Source of the DNA: Lachnospiraceae bacterium | GTDB lineage: Bacteria > Bacillota > Clostridia > Lachnospirales > Lachnospiraceae | Length of the DNA: 32,092 bases | Assembly (NCBI GenBank): GCA_024698345.1 | Contig: JAILRH010000213.1 | Location: 1-32,092 of the forward strand | Reading direction: 5' to 3' | Part shown: one piece after another, positions 7,524-15,351 of the stretch | Layout: each line of letters begins with the position of its first letter | How positions within the stretch are numbered: position 1 is the first letter of the stretch | Notes under the pieces: generated by a model | Seen by the model: only the letters and a program-made list of their open reading frames with translations | Databases searched by the model: none | Told to the model about the DNA's origin: nothing | Program-made: the position numbers and the translations under genes

Positions 7524-9200
7524 ATGGCAACAAAGAAGACAGAGTCAGATAGCAAGTTGAAAATAATACCTCTTGGTGGTCTTGAGCAGATTGGTATGAA
7601 TATGACTGCCTTTGAATATGAGGATAGTATAATAGTAGTTGATTGTGGTTTATCATTTCCGGATGATGATATGCTTGGAATTGATCTGGTTATTCCGGAT
7701 ATCACGTATCTTAGAGAGAATGCAGATAAGGTAAAGGCATTCTTTATTACTCACGGACATGAAGATCATATCGGAGCTATTCCGTATGTACTTAAGGAGA
7801 TTAATGCACCTATTTATGCAACAAAGCTTACAATGGGTATCATTGAAGGCAAGCTTGAAGAGCATGAATTGTTAAAAGTAGTTAAGAGAAAAATCGTAAA
7901 ATACGGTCAGGCAGTAACGAAAGGACCGTTCAAGGTTGAGTTTATCAAGACAAACCACAGTATTGCAGACGCAGCTGCATTTGCAATCACTACACCTGTT
8001 GGTATTGTGGTTCACACAGGAGACTTTAAGGTAGATTACACACCTGTGTTTGGTGATGCTATCGATCTTGCAAGATTTGCAGAACTTGGTAAGAAAGGAG
8101 TTCTTGCTCTTATTTGTGACAGTACAAATGCTCTCAGACAGGGATTTACTCCATCAGAAAGAAAAGTCGGAAAGACTTTTGATCACATTTTTGCAGAACA
8201 CACTAAGACAAGAATTATTATCGCAACATTTGCGTCAAATGTAGACAGAGTTCAGCAGATTATCAATTCTGCCGACAAGTATGGCCGAAAGGTTATTGTC
8301 GAAGGAAGAAGTATGGTTAACATCATTAATAAGGCTGCGGAACTTGAATATTTAAAGATACCTGAGAATACACTTATTAGTATAGATGAGATGAAGAATT
8401 ACACTGATGAGCAGTTAGTTCTTATCACTACAGGAAGTCAGGGTGAGTCAATGGCTGCACTTTCAAGAATGGCAGCATCAATTCACAGAAAGGTTACTAT
8501 CAAGCCTAATGACACAGTAGTATTCAGTTCATCACCTATCCCTGGTAATGAGAAGGCTGTTTCAAAAGTTATAAACGAACTTTCCATGAAGGGAGCGGAA
8601 GTTATCTTTGAGGATACTCATGTTTCAGGACATGCCTGCCAGGAAGAGATTAAGCTTATTTATGCATTGGTTAAACCAAAGTATGCGATTCCTGCCCATG
8701 GTGAGTACAGACATTTACTTGTTCACGGTCAGCTTGCAGAGAGCATGGGAATTGCTCCGGAGAATATTTTCCTTCTCTCATCAGGTGATGTTCTTGAACT
8801 TGATCAGGAAGAAGCTAAGGTTGCCGGAAAAGTTCCGTCAGGAAGTATTTTAGTTGACGGTCTTGGAGTTGGTGACGTTGGTAATATTGTACTTAGAGAC
8901 AGACAGAATCTTGCGGAGAACGGTATTATTATAGTTGTTCTCACATTAGAGAAATACACAAACAGATTGCTTGCAGGTCCTGACATTGTTACAAGAGGTT
9001 TTGTATACGTAAGAGAGTCGGAGACATTAATCGAAGATGCAAAAGAGATTGTAAGCCTTGCACTTGAAGATTGTCTCAGCAACCCTACAGCTGACTGGGG
9101 TAAGATTAAGACCATTGTAAAAGAAAGCTTAAGCGAATCGCTTTGGAAGAGAATGAGAAGAAATCCTATGATTCTTCCAATTATTATGGAGGTTGACTAA
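7524..9200 (+). CDS. rnj: Ribonuclease J
   Basis: This 558-residue metallo-beta-lactamase/beta-CASP nuclease acts in mRNA decay and RNA processing, as a 5'-3' exonuclease with endonuclease activity in studied family members. The zinc motif HGHEDH is at 77-82. Further signatures are HTGDFKVD, TTGSQGE, SSPIPGNE, SGHA and PAHGEYRHL, followed by the C-terminal RNase J domain. The ATG at 7524 is preferred because GGAGG (7509-7513) stands 10 bases before it and the protein then begins like its relatives. An in-frame ATG at 7479 would add 15 unusual residues and lies inside the terminator. J1 and J2 paralogs cannot be told apart from this copy alone. The next gene starts 8 bases after the stop. Confidence 0.96.
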   Translation: MATKKTESDSKLKIIPLGGLEQIGMNMTAFEYEDSIIVVDCGLSFPDDDMLGIDLVIPDITYLRENADKVKAFFITHGHEDHIGAIPYVLKEINAPIYATKLTMGIIEGKLEEHELLKVVKRKIVKYGQAVTKGPFKVEFIKTNHSIADAAAFAITTPVGIVVHTGDFKVDYTPVFGDAIDLARFAELGKKGVLALICDSTNALRQGFTPSERKVGKTFDHIFAEHTKTRIIIATFASNVDRVQQIINSADKYGRKVIVEGRSMVNIINKAAELEYLKIPENTLISIDEMKNYTDEQLVLITTGSQGESMAALSRMAASIHRKVTIKPNDTVVFSSSPIPGNEKAVSKVINELSMKGAEVIFEDTHVSGHACQEEIKLIYALVKPKYAIPAHGEYRHLLVHGQLAESMGIAPENIFLLSSGDVLELDQEEAKVAGKVPSGSILVDGLGVGDVGNIVLRDRQNLAENGIIIVVLTLEKYTNRLLAGPDIVTRGFVYVRESETLIEDAKEIVSLALEDCLSNPTADWGKIKTIVKESLSESLWKRMRRNPMILPIIMEVD

Positions 9201-9208
9201 TAACAGCT

Positions 9209-9631
9209 ATGAGCAAAAAATATAGAAATGGAAGCAGCCCGTTAAGAACAGTAACAAAGTTTTTTGTATATTCGGTTGCAGTGGTGATACTCATTTACTG
9301 CTCAATGGCAGCTTTTCATTTGGGAACTGAAATATTTTCAAAAGAGGGTGTGGAGGAATTCCCGGGAACTGATATGACTATCGAAGTTGCTTCCGGAACT
9401 ACAATGAAGTCCCTTGGCGAGGAATTGGAAGAAGATGGAATTGTAAGAAACAGTATTGTTTTTTATATCCAGTCTGTTGTTTACGAGATTAAAACTGTTC
9501 AGCCCGGCACCTACAAGTTCAACACATCTGATAGTGGAGATAAGATATTACAGACCATTGCTGCCGGTCCGATTCCTGCGGAGGAAGAGGTACCTGAAGA
9601 TGGTGTTGATACTGAACAGAGCAACCAATAA
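9209..9631 (+). CDS. Short MltG-like membrane protein without the catalytic domain
   Basis: This 140-residue protein has a membrane helix (residues 17-39) and an outside segment resembling the LysM-like N-terminal part of MltG/YceG: V-SGTTMKSLGEELEEDGIV, then a YEIKTVQPGTYKFN-type motif and repeats of I-GP-P. MltG itself is about 350 residues and carries a lytic transglycosylase domain with a catalytic glutamate. All of that is missing, and the protein ends in an acidic tail. No frameshift or downstream remnant is seen, so it appears to be a naturally short version. It occupies the place of yrrL (mltG) in the B. subtilis order. No close SD: GGAGG lies at 9188-9192, inside rnj. Confidence 0.75.
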   Translation: MSKKYRNGSSPLRTVTKFFVYSVAVVILIYCSMAAFHLGTEIFSKEGVEEFPGTDMTIEVASGTTMKSLGEELEEDGIVRNSIVFYIQSVVYEIKTVQPGTYKFNTSDSGDKILQTIAAGPIPAEEEVPEDGVDTEQSNQ

Positions 9632-9664
9632 TATAATCGAAAAGAAGACGTATAGGAGAAAATA

Positions 9665-10306
9665 ATGATTGTAAATGACAGAATAGTTACTTACATTCAT
9701 TCATTAGATAAGGCAAATACCCCAATCCTTGAACAGATTGAGAGGGAAGCGATAAATAACGGAGTTCCCATTATCCGTAAGGAGATGGAGAGTTTCTTAA
9801 GAGTAATGCTTAATATATCGAGACCAAAAGAGATTTTAGAGCTGGGTACTGCAGTTGCGTACTCAGCCATTTTAATGAGTGAATGTATTAATGATGATGC
9901 CAGGATAACCACAATTGAAAATTATGAGCCAAGAATAGTTGAGGCAAAGAAGAATATAGAACTGGCAGGAAAAGGTGATGTGATAACCCTGCTTGAGGGT
10001 GATGCATTGGAAATCATGAAGGGGCTTGAAGGTCAGTATGATTTCATATTTATGGATGCGGCAAAGGCTCAGTATATCAATTTTCTTCCGGAAGTAATGA
10101 GATTACTTAAAACAGGAGGCATTCTTATTTCGGATAATGTTTTGCAGGAAGGTGATCTTGTTGAGTCTAAGTTTGCAACCAGAAGAAGGGACAGAACCAT
10201 TCACACCCGTATGAGAGAGTATATGTATCAGGTAAAGAACATGCCTGAACTTGAAACAACAATAGTCCCTATAGGTGATGGCATTACAATGAGCGTAAAA
10301 AAATAG
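9665..10306 (+). CDS. trmR: tRNA 5-hydroxyuridine methyltransferase TrmR (YrrM-type O-methyltransferase)
   Basis: This 213-residue class I SAM-dependent O-methyltransferase has the SAM loop ELGTAVAYS (59-67), an acidic residue in TIENYEP and metal-binding residues in FMDAAKAQY (D131) and ISDNVL (D157, N158). Family members include caffeoyl-CoA methyltransferases. In B. subtilis, YrrM/TrmR methylates 5-hydroxyuridine at tRNA position 34 to 5-methoxyuridine, and its gene precedes the trhP genes, as here. This neighbour is the main reason for choosing TrmR over an unspecified methyltransferase. The SD AGGAGA is at 9655-9660. An octanucleotide repeat tract begins at its stop codon. Confidence 0.85.
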   Translation: MIVNDRIVTYIHSLDKANTPILEQIEREAINNGVPIIRKEMESFLRVMLNISRPKEILELGTAVAYSAILMSECINDDARITTIENYEPRIVEAKKNIELAGKGDVITLLEGDALEIMKGLEGQYDFIFMDAAKAQYINFLPEVMRLLKTGGILISDNVLQEGDLVESKFATRRRDRTIHTRMREYMYQVKNMPELETTIVPIGDGITMSVKK

Positions 10307-10354
10307 AAAGATAGAAAGATATAAAGATATAAAGATAGAAAGAAAGATAGAAAG
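10303..10354 (+). repeat. Octanucleotide tandem repeat between trmR and trhP
   Basis: Six 8-base units, ATAGAAAG or ATATAAAG, start at 10303, 10311, 10319, 10327, 10335 and 10347, with one half unit AAAG at 10343. The tract fills the whole gap from the trmR stop to three bases before the trhP ATG and replaces a normal SD. Gain or loss of a unit would change the spacing or strength of the ribosome site. Confidence 0.9.
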
Positions 10355-10357
10355 ATA

Positions 10358-11593
10358 ATGAAGAAACCAGAATTATTAGTTCCGGCAAGCAGTTTGGAAG
10401 TCTTGAAAACTGCGGTTATATTCGGAGCAGATGCAGTATATATAGGTGGGGAAGTTTTCGGACTCAGAGCTAAGGCAAAGAATTTTTCCCTTGAAGAGAT
10501 GGCTGAAGGCGTGAAGTTTGCTCATGAGAGAGGAGTGCGTGTGTTTGTCACAGCAAATGTCCTTGCTCATAACAGTGACCTTGATGCAGTCAGAGATTAT
10601 TTTAATGATTTGAAGACTGTTCACATGGATGCACTTATTATTTCAGATCCTGCCATATTTACAATTGCAAAGGAAATGTTGCCGGATACGGAAATACATA
10701 TCAGCACTCAGGCAAATAATACCAACTACGGTACATATAACTTCTGGCATGGTCTTGGAGCAAAAAGAGTTGTGTCAGCAAGAGAATTGTCATTGAAAGA
10801 GATAAAGGAGATTCGTGAGCACATTCCGGATGATTTGGAGATAGAGACATTTATTCATGGGGCAATGTGTATTTCATATTCGGGAAGATGTCTTCTGTCT
10901 GCTTTTATGACGGGAAGGGATGCAAACAAGGGAGCGTGCACACATCCTTGCAGATGGAAATATGCGGTTGTTGAAGAGCAAAGACCGGGAGAATACATGC
11001 CGGTATATGAGAATGAAAGAGGAACATATATTTTCAATTCCAAAGATTTGTGTATGATTGAGTATATTCCTGAACTTGTTGACGCAGGAATCGACAGTTT
11101 CAAGATTGAGGGAAGAATGAAGACAGCCCTCTATGTTGCAACAGTAGCAAGAACATACAGAATGGCGATAGATGATTATTTTGAATCTGAAGAAAAGTAT
11201 AGAAATAATATACCAAAATACAGAGAAATGATTTCTCAGTGTACATACAGACAGTACACTACAGGATTCTTCTTTGGAAAACCGGATGAGACAACTCAGA
11301 TTTACGACAATAACGTGTACGAGAGAGATTATATCTACCTTGGTATTGTCGGAGAAGAGACAGAGAAAAATGTATATCACATCGAGCAGAGAAACAAATT
11401 CTGCGTCGGCGATAAGATTGAAGTTATGAAGCCGGATGGAAGAAATATCGAAGTTGAAGTATTGTCAATAAAAAACGAAAAGGGCGAAGAGATGGAGAGT
11501 GCTCCGCATCCAAAGCAGCAGCTCTATATTAACCTTGGAATAGAACTTGACAGATATGATATTCTTCGAATGAAAGACAAGGCGACAGAATAA
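10358..11593 (+). CDS. trhP: U32-family tRNA hydroxylation protein TrhP
   Basis: This 411-residue U32 (YegQ-like) protein carries the family signature ETFIHGAMCISYSGRC (163-178) followed by CTHPCRW, giving cysteines C171, C178, C194 and C198, with C232 nearby; family members bind an iron-sulfur cluster or iron through such cysteines. U32 proteins were named peptidases, but TrhP (YegQ in E. coli, YrrN/YrrO in B. subtilis) works in prephenate-dependent hydroxylation of tRNA U34. It therefore supplies the substrate of TrmR next door. There is no AGGAGG; GAAAG of the repeat tract lies 3 bases before the ATG. Only one trhP is visible. Confidence 0.88.
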   Translation: MKKPELLVPASSLEVLKTAVIFGADAVYIGGEVFGLRAKAKNFSLEEMAEGVKFAHERGVRVFVTANVLAHNSDLDAVRDYFNDLKTVHMDALIISDPAIFTIAKEMLPDTEIHISTQANNTNYGTYNFWHGLGAKRVVSARELSLKEIKEIREHIPDDLEIETFIHGAMCISYSGRCLLSAFMTGRDANKGACTHPCRWKYAVVEEQRPGEYMPVYENERGTYIFNSKDLCMIEYIPELVDAGIDSFKIEGRMKTALYVATVARTYRMAIDDYFESEEKYRNNIPKYREMISQCTYRQYTTGFFFGKPDETTQIYDNNVYERDYIYLGIVGEETEKNVYHIEQRNKFCVGDKIEVMKPDGRNIEVEVLSIKNEKGEEMESAPHPKQQLYINLGIELDRYDILRMKDKATE

Positions 11594-11624
11594 TAAATAA
11601 GAATAAAGGAAAAAGGGGATAGTT

Positions 11625-12290
11625 ATGCAGAAAATACTTATAGTTGAAGATGAAGACAGTATTGCAAAGTTGATTGAAGTAACACTCAGTATGGGGAATT
11701 ACAGTTGTGATGCATGTAATAACGGACTGGATGTTTTGAATATGGTTCAGAAACAGAAATATGATCTGATACTACTGGATGTAATGTTGCCGGGGATGGA
11801 TGGTTTTACAGTTATGGAAAAGATTAAGGCAATGAACATTCCTGTTATTTTTATAACTGCAAAGCAGGATGTTACAGACAGAGTAAAGGGTTTAAAACTT
11901 GGAGCAGAAGATTATATTTTAAAACCGTTTGATCCTATGGAACTCCTTGCAAGGGTGGAAGTTGTATTCAGACGATTCCAGGCAGGAAGCGACGATACGC
12001 TTTCATACAAAAATATCGAGATAAACACAAATATGCATCAGGTTAAGATTGATGGAATGACAAAGTCACTCACGCCAAAGGAATTTGATCTGTTTGTGTA
12101 CTTTGTAAAACATCAGGAGATTGTAGTAAGAAAAGAGAGACTATTGTCTGAAATATGGGGATATGATTTCCAGGGAGAGACAAGAACTGTGGATACTCAT
12201 ATTCAGCAGATAAGAAAGAAACTCGGATTGCAGCAGGAGTTGCTCACAATACCGAAGGTAGGTTACTGTTTGAAGAAAGTGGAAAACTAA
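11625..12290 (+). CDS. OmpR/PhoB-type response regulator
   Basis: This 221-residue two-domain transcription factor has a receiver domain (1-117) with acidic residues E8, D9 and E10, phosphoacceptor D52 (LLDVMLPGMDG), T78 and K100. A winged-helix DNA-binding domain spans 124-220, with LTPKEFDLFVYF and TRTVDTHIQQIRKKLG as typical helix motifs. AAAGGGG precedes the ATG. One base separates its stop from the histidine kinase gene, so the two proteins form a cognate pair. The signal is unknown. Confidence 0.95.
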   Translation: MQKILIVEDEDSIAKLIEVTLSMGNYSCDACNNGLDVLNMVQKQKYDLILLDVMLPGMDGFTVMEKIKAMNIPVIFITAKQDVTDRVKGLKLGAEDYILKPFDPMELLARVEVVFRRFQAGSDDTLSYKNIEINTNMHQVKIDGMTKSLTPKEFDLFVYFVKHQEIVVRKERLLSEIWGYDFQGETRTVDTHIQQIRKKLGLQQELLTIPKVGYCLKKVEN

Positions 12291-12291
12291 C

Positions 12292-13740
12292 ATGAAAATT
12301 TGGCAGAGAGTTTTTATAATGTCATTACTGGTTGTTGCATTGTCAGTACCTCTTGGAGGTCTGTATATTATTAATAATCAGTTGTCTGCACAGATTGACA
12401 GAGAGATAAGGGACAGTTCGGTTTTTCATGAACAGTGTTATACTGAGCTGAATAACAAAATCAACAGTGTATGTAATGTTGAGGTGGACGGTCTGCAGTG
12501 CATTAAAGTAATGCCAAGTTATAAGTCTTTTGAAACAATTATTCAGAACTTAATAGAAGAAAAAACAAGTTCCTATTCAGGTCTTAAGGTAGCTCTCGAT
12601 GATGAGTTTGTCAGAACAAACGGGCGCTATAGAAATGTTATTGAAAACAATGAAGAGATGTATGAAAACGGCCAGACAAAATACGAAATTTTGGAAAGTG
12701 CCAATGAATATTTCCTGATAATGTGCACAGAGCAGATTGTGTGGGGAAGAAATATCAAGGTGAGTACCAGCATGGATGTAAGCCGCGTGTTTGAAGAATA
12801 CGTCAATCAGACTGTAAGACTAAGAAACATGACTGTTTTTATTGGATTGTTTGCAGGTTTTGTGCTGTTATTCATCATAAGACTGACACTGAAACCGGTC
12901 AAGCAGTTACAGAATTATGTTCACGAGATTGCTGACGGAAACTACGAGCAGATTGTGGATGTCAAGGGAAGTCCCGAGATTGAAGATCTTGCAAATGATG
13001 TTAATATCATGGCAGAGAGCATAAAGGAAAATGTTGAGCGACTGGCTGAGGTGGCAGAGAGTCGAAGGATGTTTATCGGAAATATGGCACATGAGATGAA
13101 GACACCTCTGACAGGTATTTTAGGATTCGCTGATATTTTGCAGATTAATCCGAATCTTACGCCGGAACAGGTCAATGAGTACTCAGGATATATTTACAGA
13201 GAGGCATTGAGACTGAAGGGAATGTCAGGTAAATTATTGGAACTTGTGAGTGTACAGGATGACATTGTTATCACTCAGGAAGTAAGTCTTGATGAGGTCG
13301 CAAAAGAGATAATAGAGACTGAGAACATGGTTCTTCAGAAGGAAGATATTAATCTTGTTTCTGAACTTTGTGAAGCAAGAGTAAATGCAGACCCTGACTT
13401 GTTGAAATCTGTTTTCTATAATCTTTTGGACAATGCAAGAAAAGTCACTGAAAAAGGTGGAAGTATTGAATTTAAGATGCAAAGGGAAGGTGACAGGGTA
13501 GTAGTTAAAGTCAGGGATTACGGAATTGGCATCAGGCAGGAAGAAATCAAGAAGATTCTTGAGCCTTTCTATATGGTAGACAAGTCGCGTTCCAGAAAGA
13601 GCGGAGGAGCGGGTCTTGGGTTGGCATTGTGTAATAAGATAGTAACTTTGCATCATGGGACATTGGAAATTGAAAGTGTTGTGGGAGAGGGAACAACTAT
13701 GATAGTTACACTTCCATTGGCCGGGGAGGATGATAACTGA
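12292..13740 (+). CDS. Sensor histidine kinase partner of the response regulator
   Basis: This 482-residue HPK1-type kinase has a membrane helix at 8-27 and another at 180-199, with an extracytoplasmic segment of about 150 residues between. A HAMP linker (200-250) follows, then the HisKA domain with H267 in NMAHEMKTPLTGILG, and the ATPase domain with YNLLDNARKV (N box), RDYGIGI (G1) and GGAGLGLALC (G2). It starts one base after the regulator and its TGA overlaps the next ATG by one base, so all three genes are probably co-transcribed. The sensor region has cysteines (for example C49, C61 and C70) that could have a role, which is speculation. Confidence 0.95.
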   Translation: MKIWQRVFIMSLLVVALSVPLGGLYIINNQLSAQIDREIRDSSVFHEQCYTELNNKINSVCNVEVDGLQCIKVMPSYKSFETIIQNLIEEKTSSYSGLKVALDDEFVRTNGRYRNVIENNEEMYENGQTKYEILESANEYFLIMCTEQIVWGRNIKVSTSMDVSRVFEEYVNQTVRLRNMTVFIGLFAGFVLLFIIRLTLKPVKQLQNYVHEIADGNYEQIVDVKGSPEIEDLANDVNIMAESIKENVERLAEVAESRRMFIGNMAHEMKTPLTGILGFADILQINPNLTPEQVNEYSGYIYREALRLKGMSGKLLELVSVQDDIVITQEVSLDEVAKEIIETENMVLQKEDINLVSELCEARVNADPDLLKSVFYNLLDNARKVTEKGGSIEFKMQREGDRVVVKVRDYGIGIRQEEIKKILEPFYMVDKSRSRKSGGAGLGLALCNKIVTLHHGTLEIESVVGEGTTMIVTLPLAGEDDN

Positions 13741-14558
13741 TGAATGATAAGAGAAAAATAAGAGAATACAAAGCTTTTCTTTGGACAGTTATTCTTGCTG
13801 TTATGATTCTTCTTACAAGTTTTGTTGGTGTAAAGTATTTGTCAGTAAGAGAAATATCCAAAAATCTCAACACTGCGGATTCAGTTTCCGTTAATTGGGA
13901 AAAGAATGGTAACGCGGTAACTTACGCAACAACAGATTTTTGGAAATCCAAAGAATGGGAAAACAAGCCACTTGTTCATGTGGACAACGACATTGTGAAT
14001 TTTATCAATCTGACTTTGCAGTCTCTTAACTATGAATATTCCGTTACAGATGAAATGCATGAGATAAAAAAGGGCGAGTATATTAATATATTTGATTTAT
14101 ACGCAGCAAAAGTAAAGGTCTATATTAACAAGAATGACAAAGTATATTCTGTGATAGTTGATAAGGATAATAATCTCACTATCGAAAGCGACAGAGAGAA
14201 GGCTAAGGAAGAAATTTACAAGTATCTTACTACAGTTAACGGTTCAAAGATTGTTTACGAGCTTATCAATGAGACAGAGACTCATCTTCTGTCTTTTGGT
14301 TTGGTAGATACTAATCCTGATATTTCGGAAAATGTCATCTATGGGTATCACAAGATTGCTCGAATGGATACGCTTAATGATGTTGGATTTTATAATGGAA
14401 ACAATTCTCTGGCTGTCATTGTTGCCGAGACAATTGAACTTAAGAATAAAGTGGGAATTATTGTAAAAGCAAAAGAGAATGACGGTGGAGTTTTTGTTTC
14501 ATATGATTATAAAGAAAAGCAAATAAACGGTATTACAGTTTCAATAACTGAGTACTGA
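13740..14558 (+). CDS. Membrane-anchored protein of unknown function, third gene of the two-component operon
   Basis: I do not recognise this 272-residue protein. A short basic cytoplasmic N-terminus is followed by one membrane helix (13-34) and an extracytoplasmic domain of about 235 residues, rich in K, N and D, without cysteines or a lipobox. The start codon overlaps the kinase stop by one base and GGAGG (13726-13730) is nine bases upstream. Position behind a kinase, and the topology, suggest an extracytoplasmic partner that modulates or is controlled by the sensor, as YycH/YycI are for WalK; sequence similarity to those is not claimed. Confidence 0.75.
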   Translation: MNDKRKIREYKAFLWTVILAVMILLTSFVGVKYLSVREISKNLNTADSVSVNWEKNGNAVTYATTDFWKSKEWENKPLVHVDNDIVNFINLTLQSLNYEYSVTDEMHEIKKGEYINIFDLYAAKVKVYINKNDKVYSVIVDKDNNLTIESDREKAKEEIYKYLTTVNGSKIVYELINETETHLLSFGLVDTNPDISENVIYGYHKIARMDTLNDVGFYNGNNSLAVIVAETIELKNKVGIIVKAKENDGGVFVSYDYKEKQINGITVSITEY

Positions 14559-14600
14559 TGAAAAGTGGATATGGAGTTTATTTAATAGTTTAAACGTACT

Positions 14601-14650
14601 AAAAGGCATTCGTCGACATATACTGTATTATATGTCGAAGGGTGCCTTTT
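14601..14650 (+). promoter_or_regulatory. Long hairpin abutting the sigK start and covering its SD
   Basis: Arms 14601-14622 and 14629-14650 pair over 22 positions with one mismatch and two G-T pairs, around a 6-base loop. The right arm holds AAGGG (14638-14642), the only SD of sigK, and ends in TTTT immediately before the ATG at 14651. The structure could be a terminator for the upstream operon, a translational switch for sigK, or both. The inner part (TCGACATATA and TATATGTCGA) is also a palindrome that a regulator could bind. Confidence 0.75.
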
Positions 14651-15277
14651 ATGATATTGTTTGAAGAACCGCTTACTAGGGAGGAAGAAAAAAGATATCT
14701 TGAATTACTTCAACAAGGAGACAAAGAGGCAAAGGATATTCTGATAGAGAGAAATCTAAGACTGGTTGCTCACGTTGTGAAGCGATATGCGAAAGATGAA
14801 AAAGAAATGGAAGAATTGATTTCAGTAGGAACAATAGGTCTTATCAAGGCAATAAATACATTTAATGCAGGGAAAGGAAATAAACTGGCGACATATGCGG
14901 CAAGATGTATAGAAAACGAAATACTTATGATGTTTCGAAGTGAGAAAAAGAAGAGTAAAGAAGTATCTTTAAATGAACCGATAGGCACAGATAAAGAGGG
15001 GAATACAATTAATTTGATTGATGTTATTGAAGAAAAAAATTCAGATGTGTATATAAAGATAGAAAATAGTGAGAATATAGAACGTTTAAAAGTATACATG
15101 GAAAAGTATCTTACCGGGAGGGAGAAAGAAGTCATAAGAAAAAGATACGGCATAGATGGGGAAGATGTGTTGACTCAGAAAAAAATAGGAGAAATGTACG
15201 ATATTTCAAGAAGTTACGTAAGCAGAATTGAAAAGAAGGCACTTGGAAAATTGAAAAGAAGGCACTTGGAAAATTGA
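14651..15277 (+). CDS. sigK: SigK-type sporulation sigma factor, C-terminus altered by duplication
   Basis: This 208-residue sigma-70 family protein resembles SigK, the late mother-cell sigma factor of sporulation. Region 2 carries ERNLRLVAHVVKR (33-45), EELISVGTIGLIKAI (54-68) and KLATYAARCIENEILM (78-93). Region 4 carries LTGREKEVIRKRYG and the helix-turn-helix with DISRSYVSRIEKKAL. No pro-sequence is present (in Bacillus about 20 residues are cleaved off), and the gene is not interrupted. I prefer the ATG at 14651 because AAGGG lies eight bases upstream; an in-frame GTG at 14642 lies in the same hairpin. A 23-bp tandem duplication shifts the last codons so that the protein ends KLKRRHLEN. 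Without it, it would end KLKKAFDNTYKK. Confidence 0.88.
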   Translation: MILFEEPLTREEEKRYLELLQQGDKEAKDILIERNLRLVAHVVKRYAKDEKEMEELISVGTIGLIKAINTFNAGKGNKLATYAARCIENEILMMFRSEKKKSKEVSLNEPIGTDKEGNTINLIDVIEEKNSDVYIKIENSENIERLKVYMEKYLTGREKEVIRKRYGIDGEDVLTQKKIGEMYDISRSYVSRIEKKALGKLKRRHLEN

Positions 15278-15280
15278 AAA
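15227..15280 (+). repeat. 23-bp tandem duplication at the 3' end of sigK
   Basis: Two identical 23-base copies occupy 15227-15249 and 15250-15272, and the first eight bases appear a third time (15273-15280). Because 23 is not a multiple of three, the duplication moves sigK into another frame and creates the stop at 15275-15277. Removing one copy restores an open frame to a stop at 15307-15309. Perfect identity suggests a recent event. Confidence 0.95.
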
Positions 15281-15351
15281 AAGCATTTGACAACACATAT
15301 AAAAAGTGATAAAAGATTATATATATAAAGAGTGATAATGTTGAAACTGAA

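Noticed and set aside
9456..9665. 69-codon frame inside the MltG-like gene
   Set aside because: Shifted frame of a gene with clear membrane helix and family motifs.
15287..15313. Sigma-A promoter TTGACA...GATAAA for yifB
   Set aside because: Spacing of 15 bases and a poor -10; the TTGACA also lies in the former sigK coding tail.
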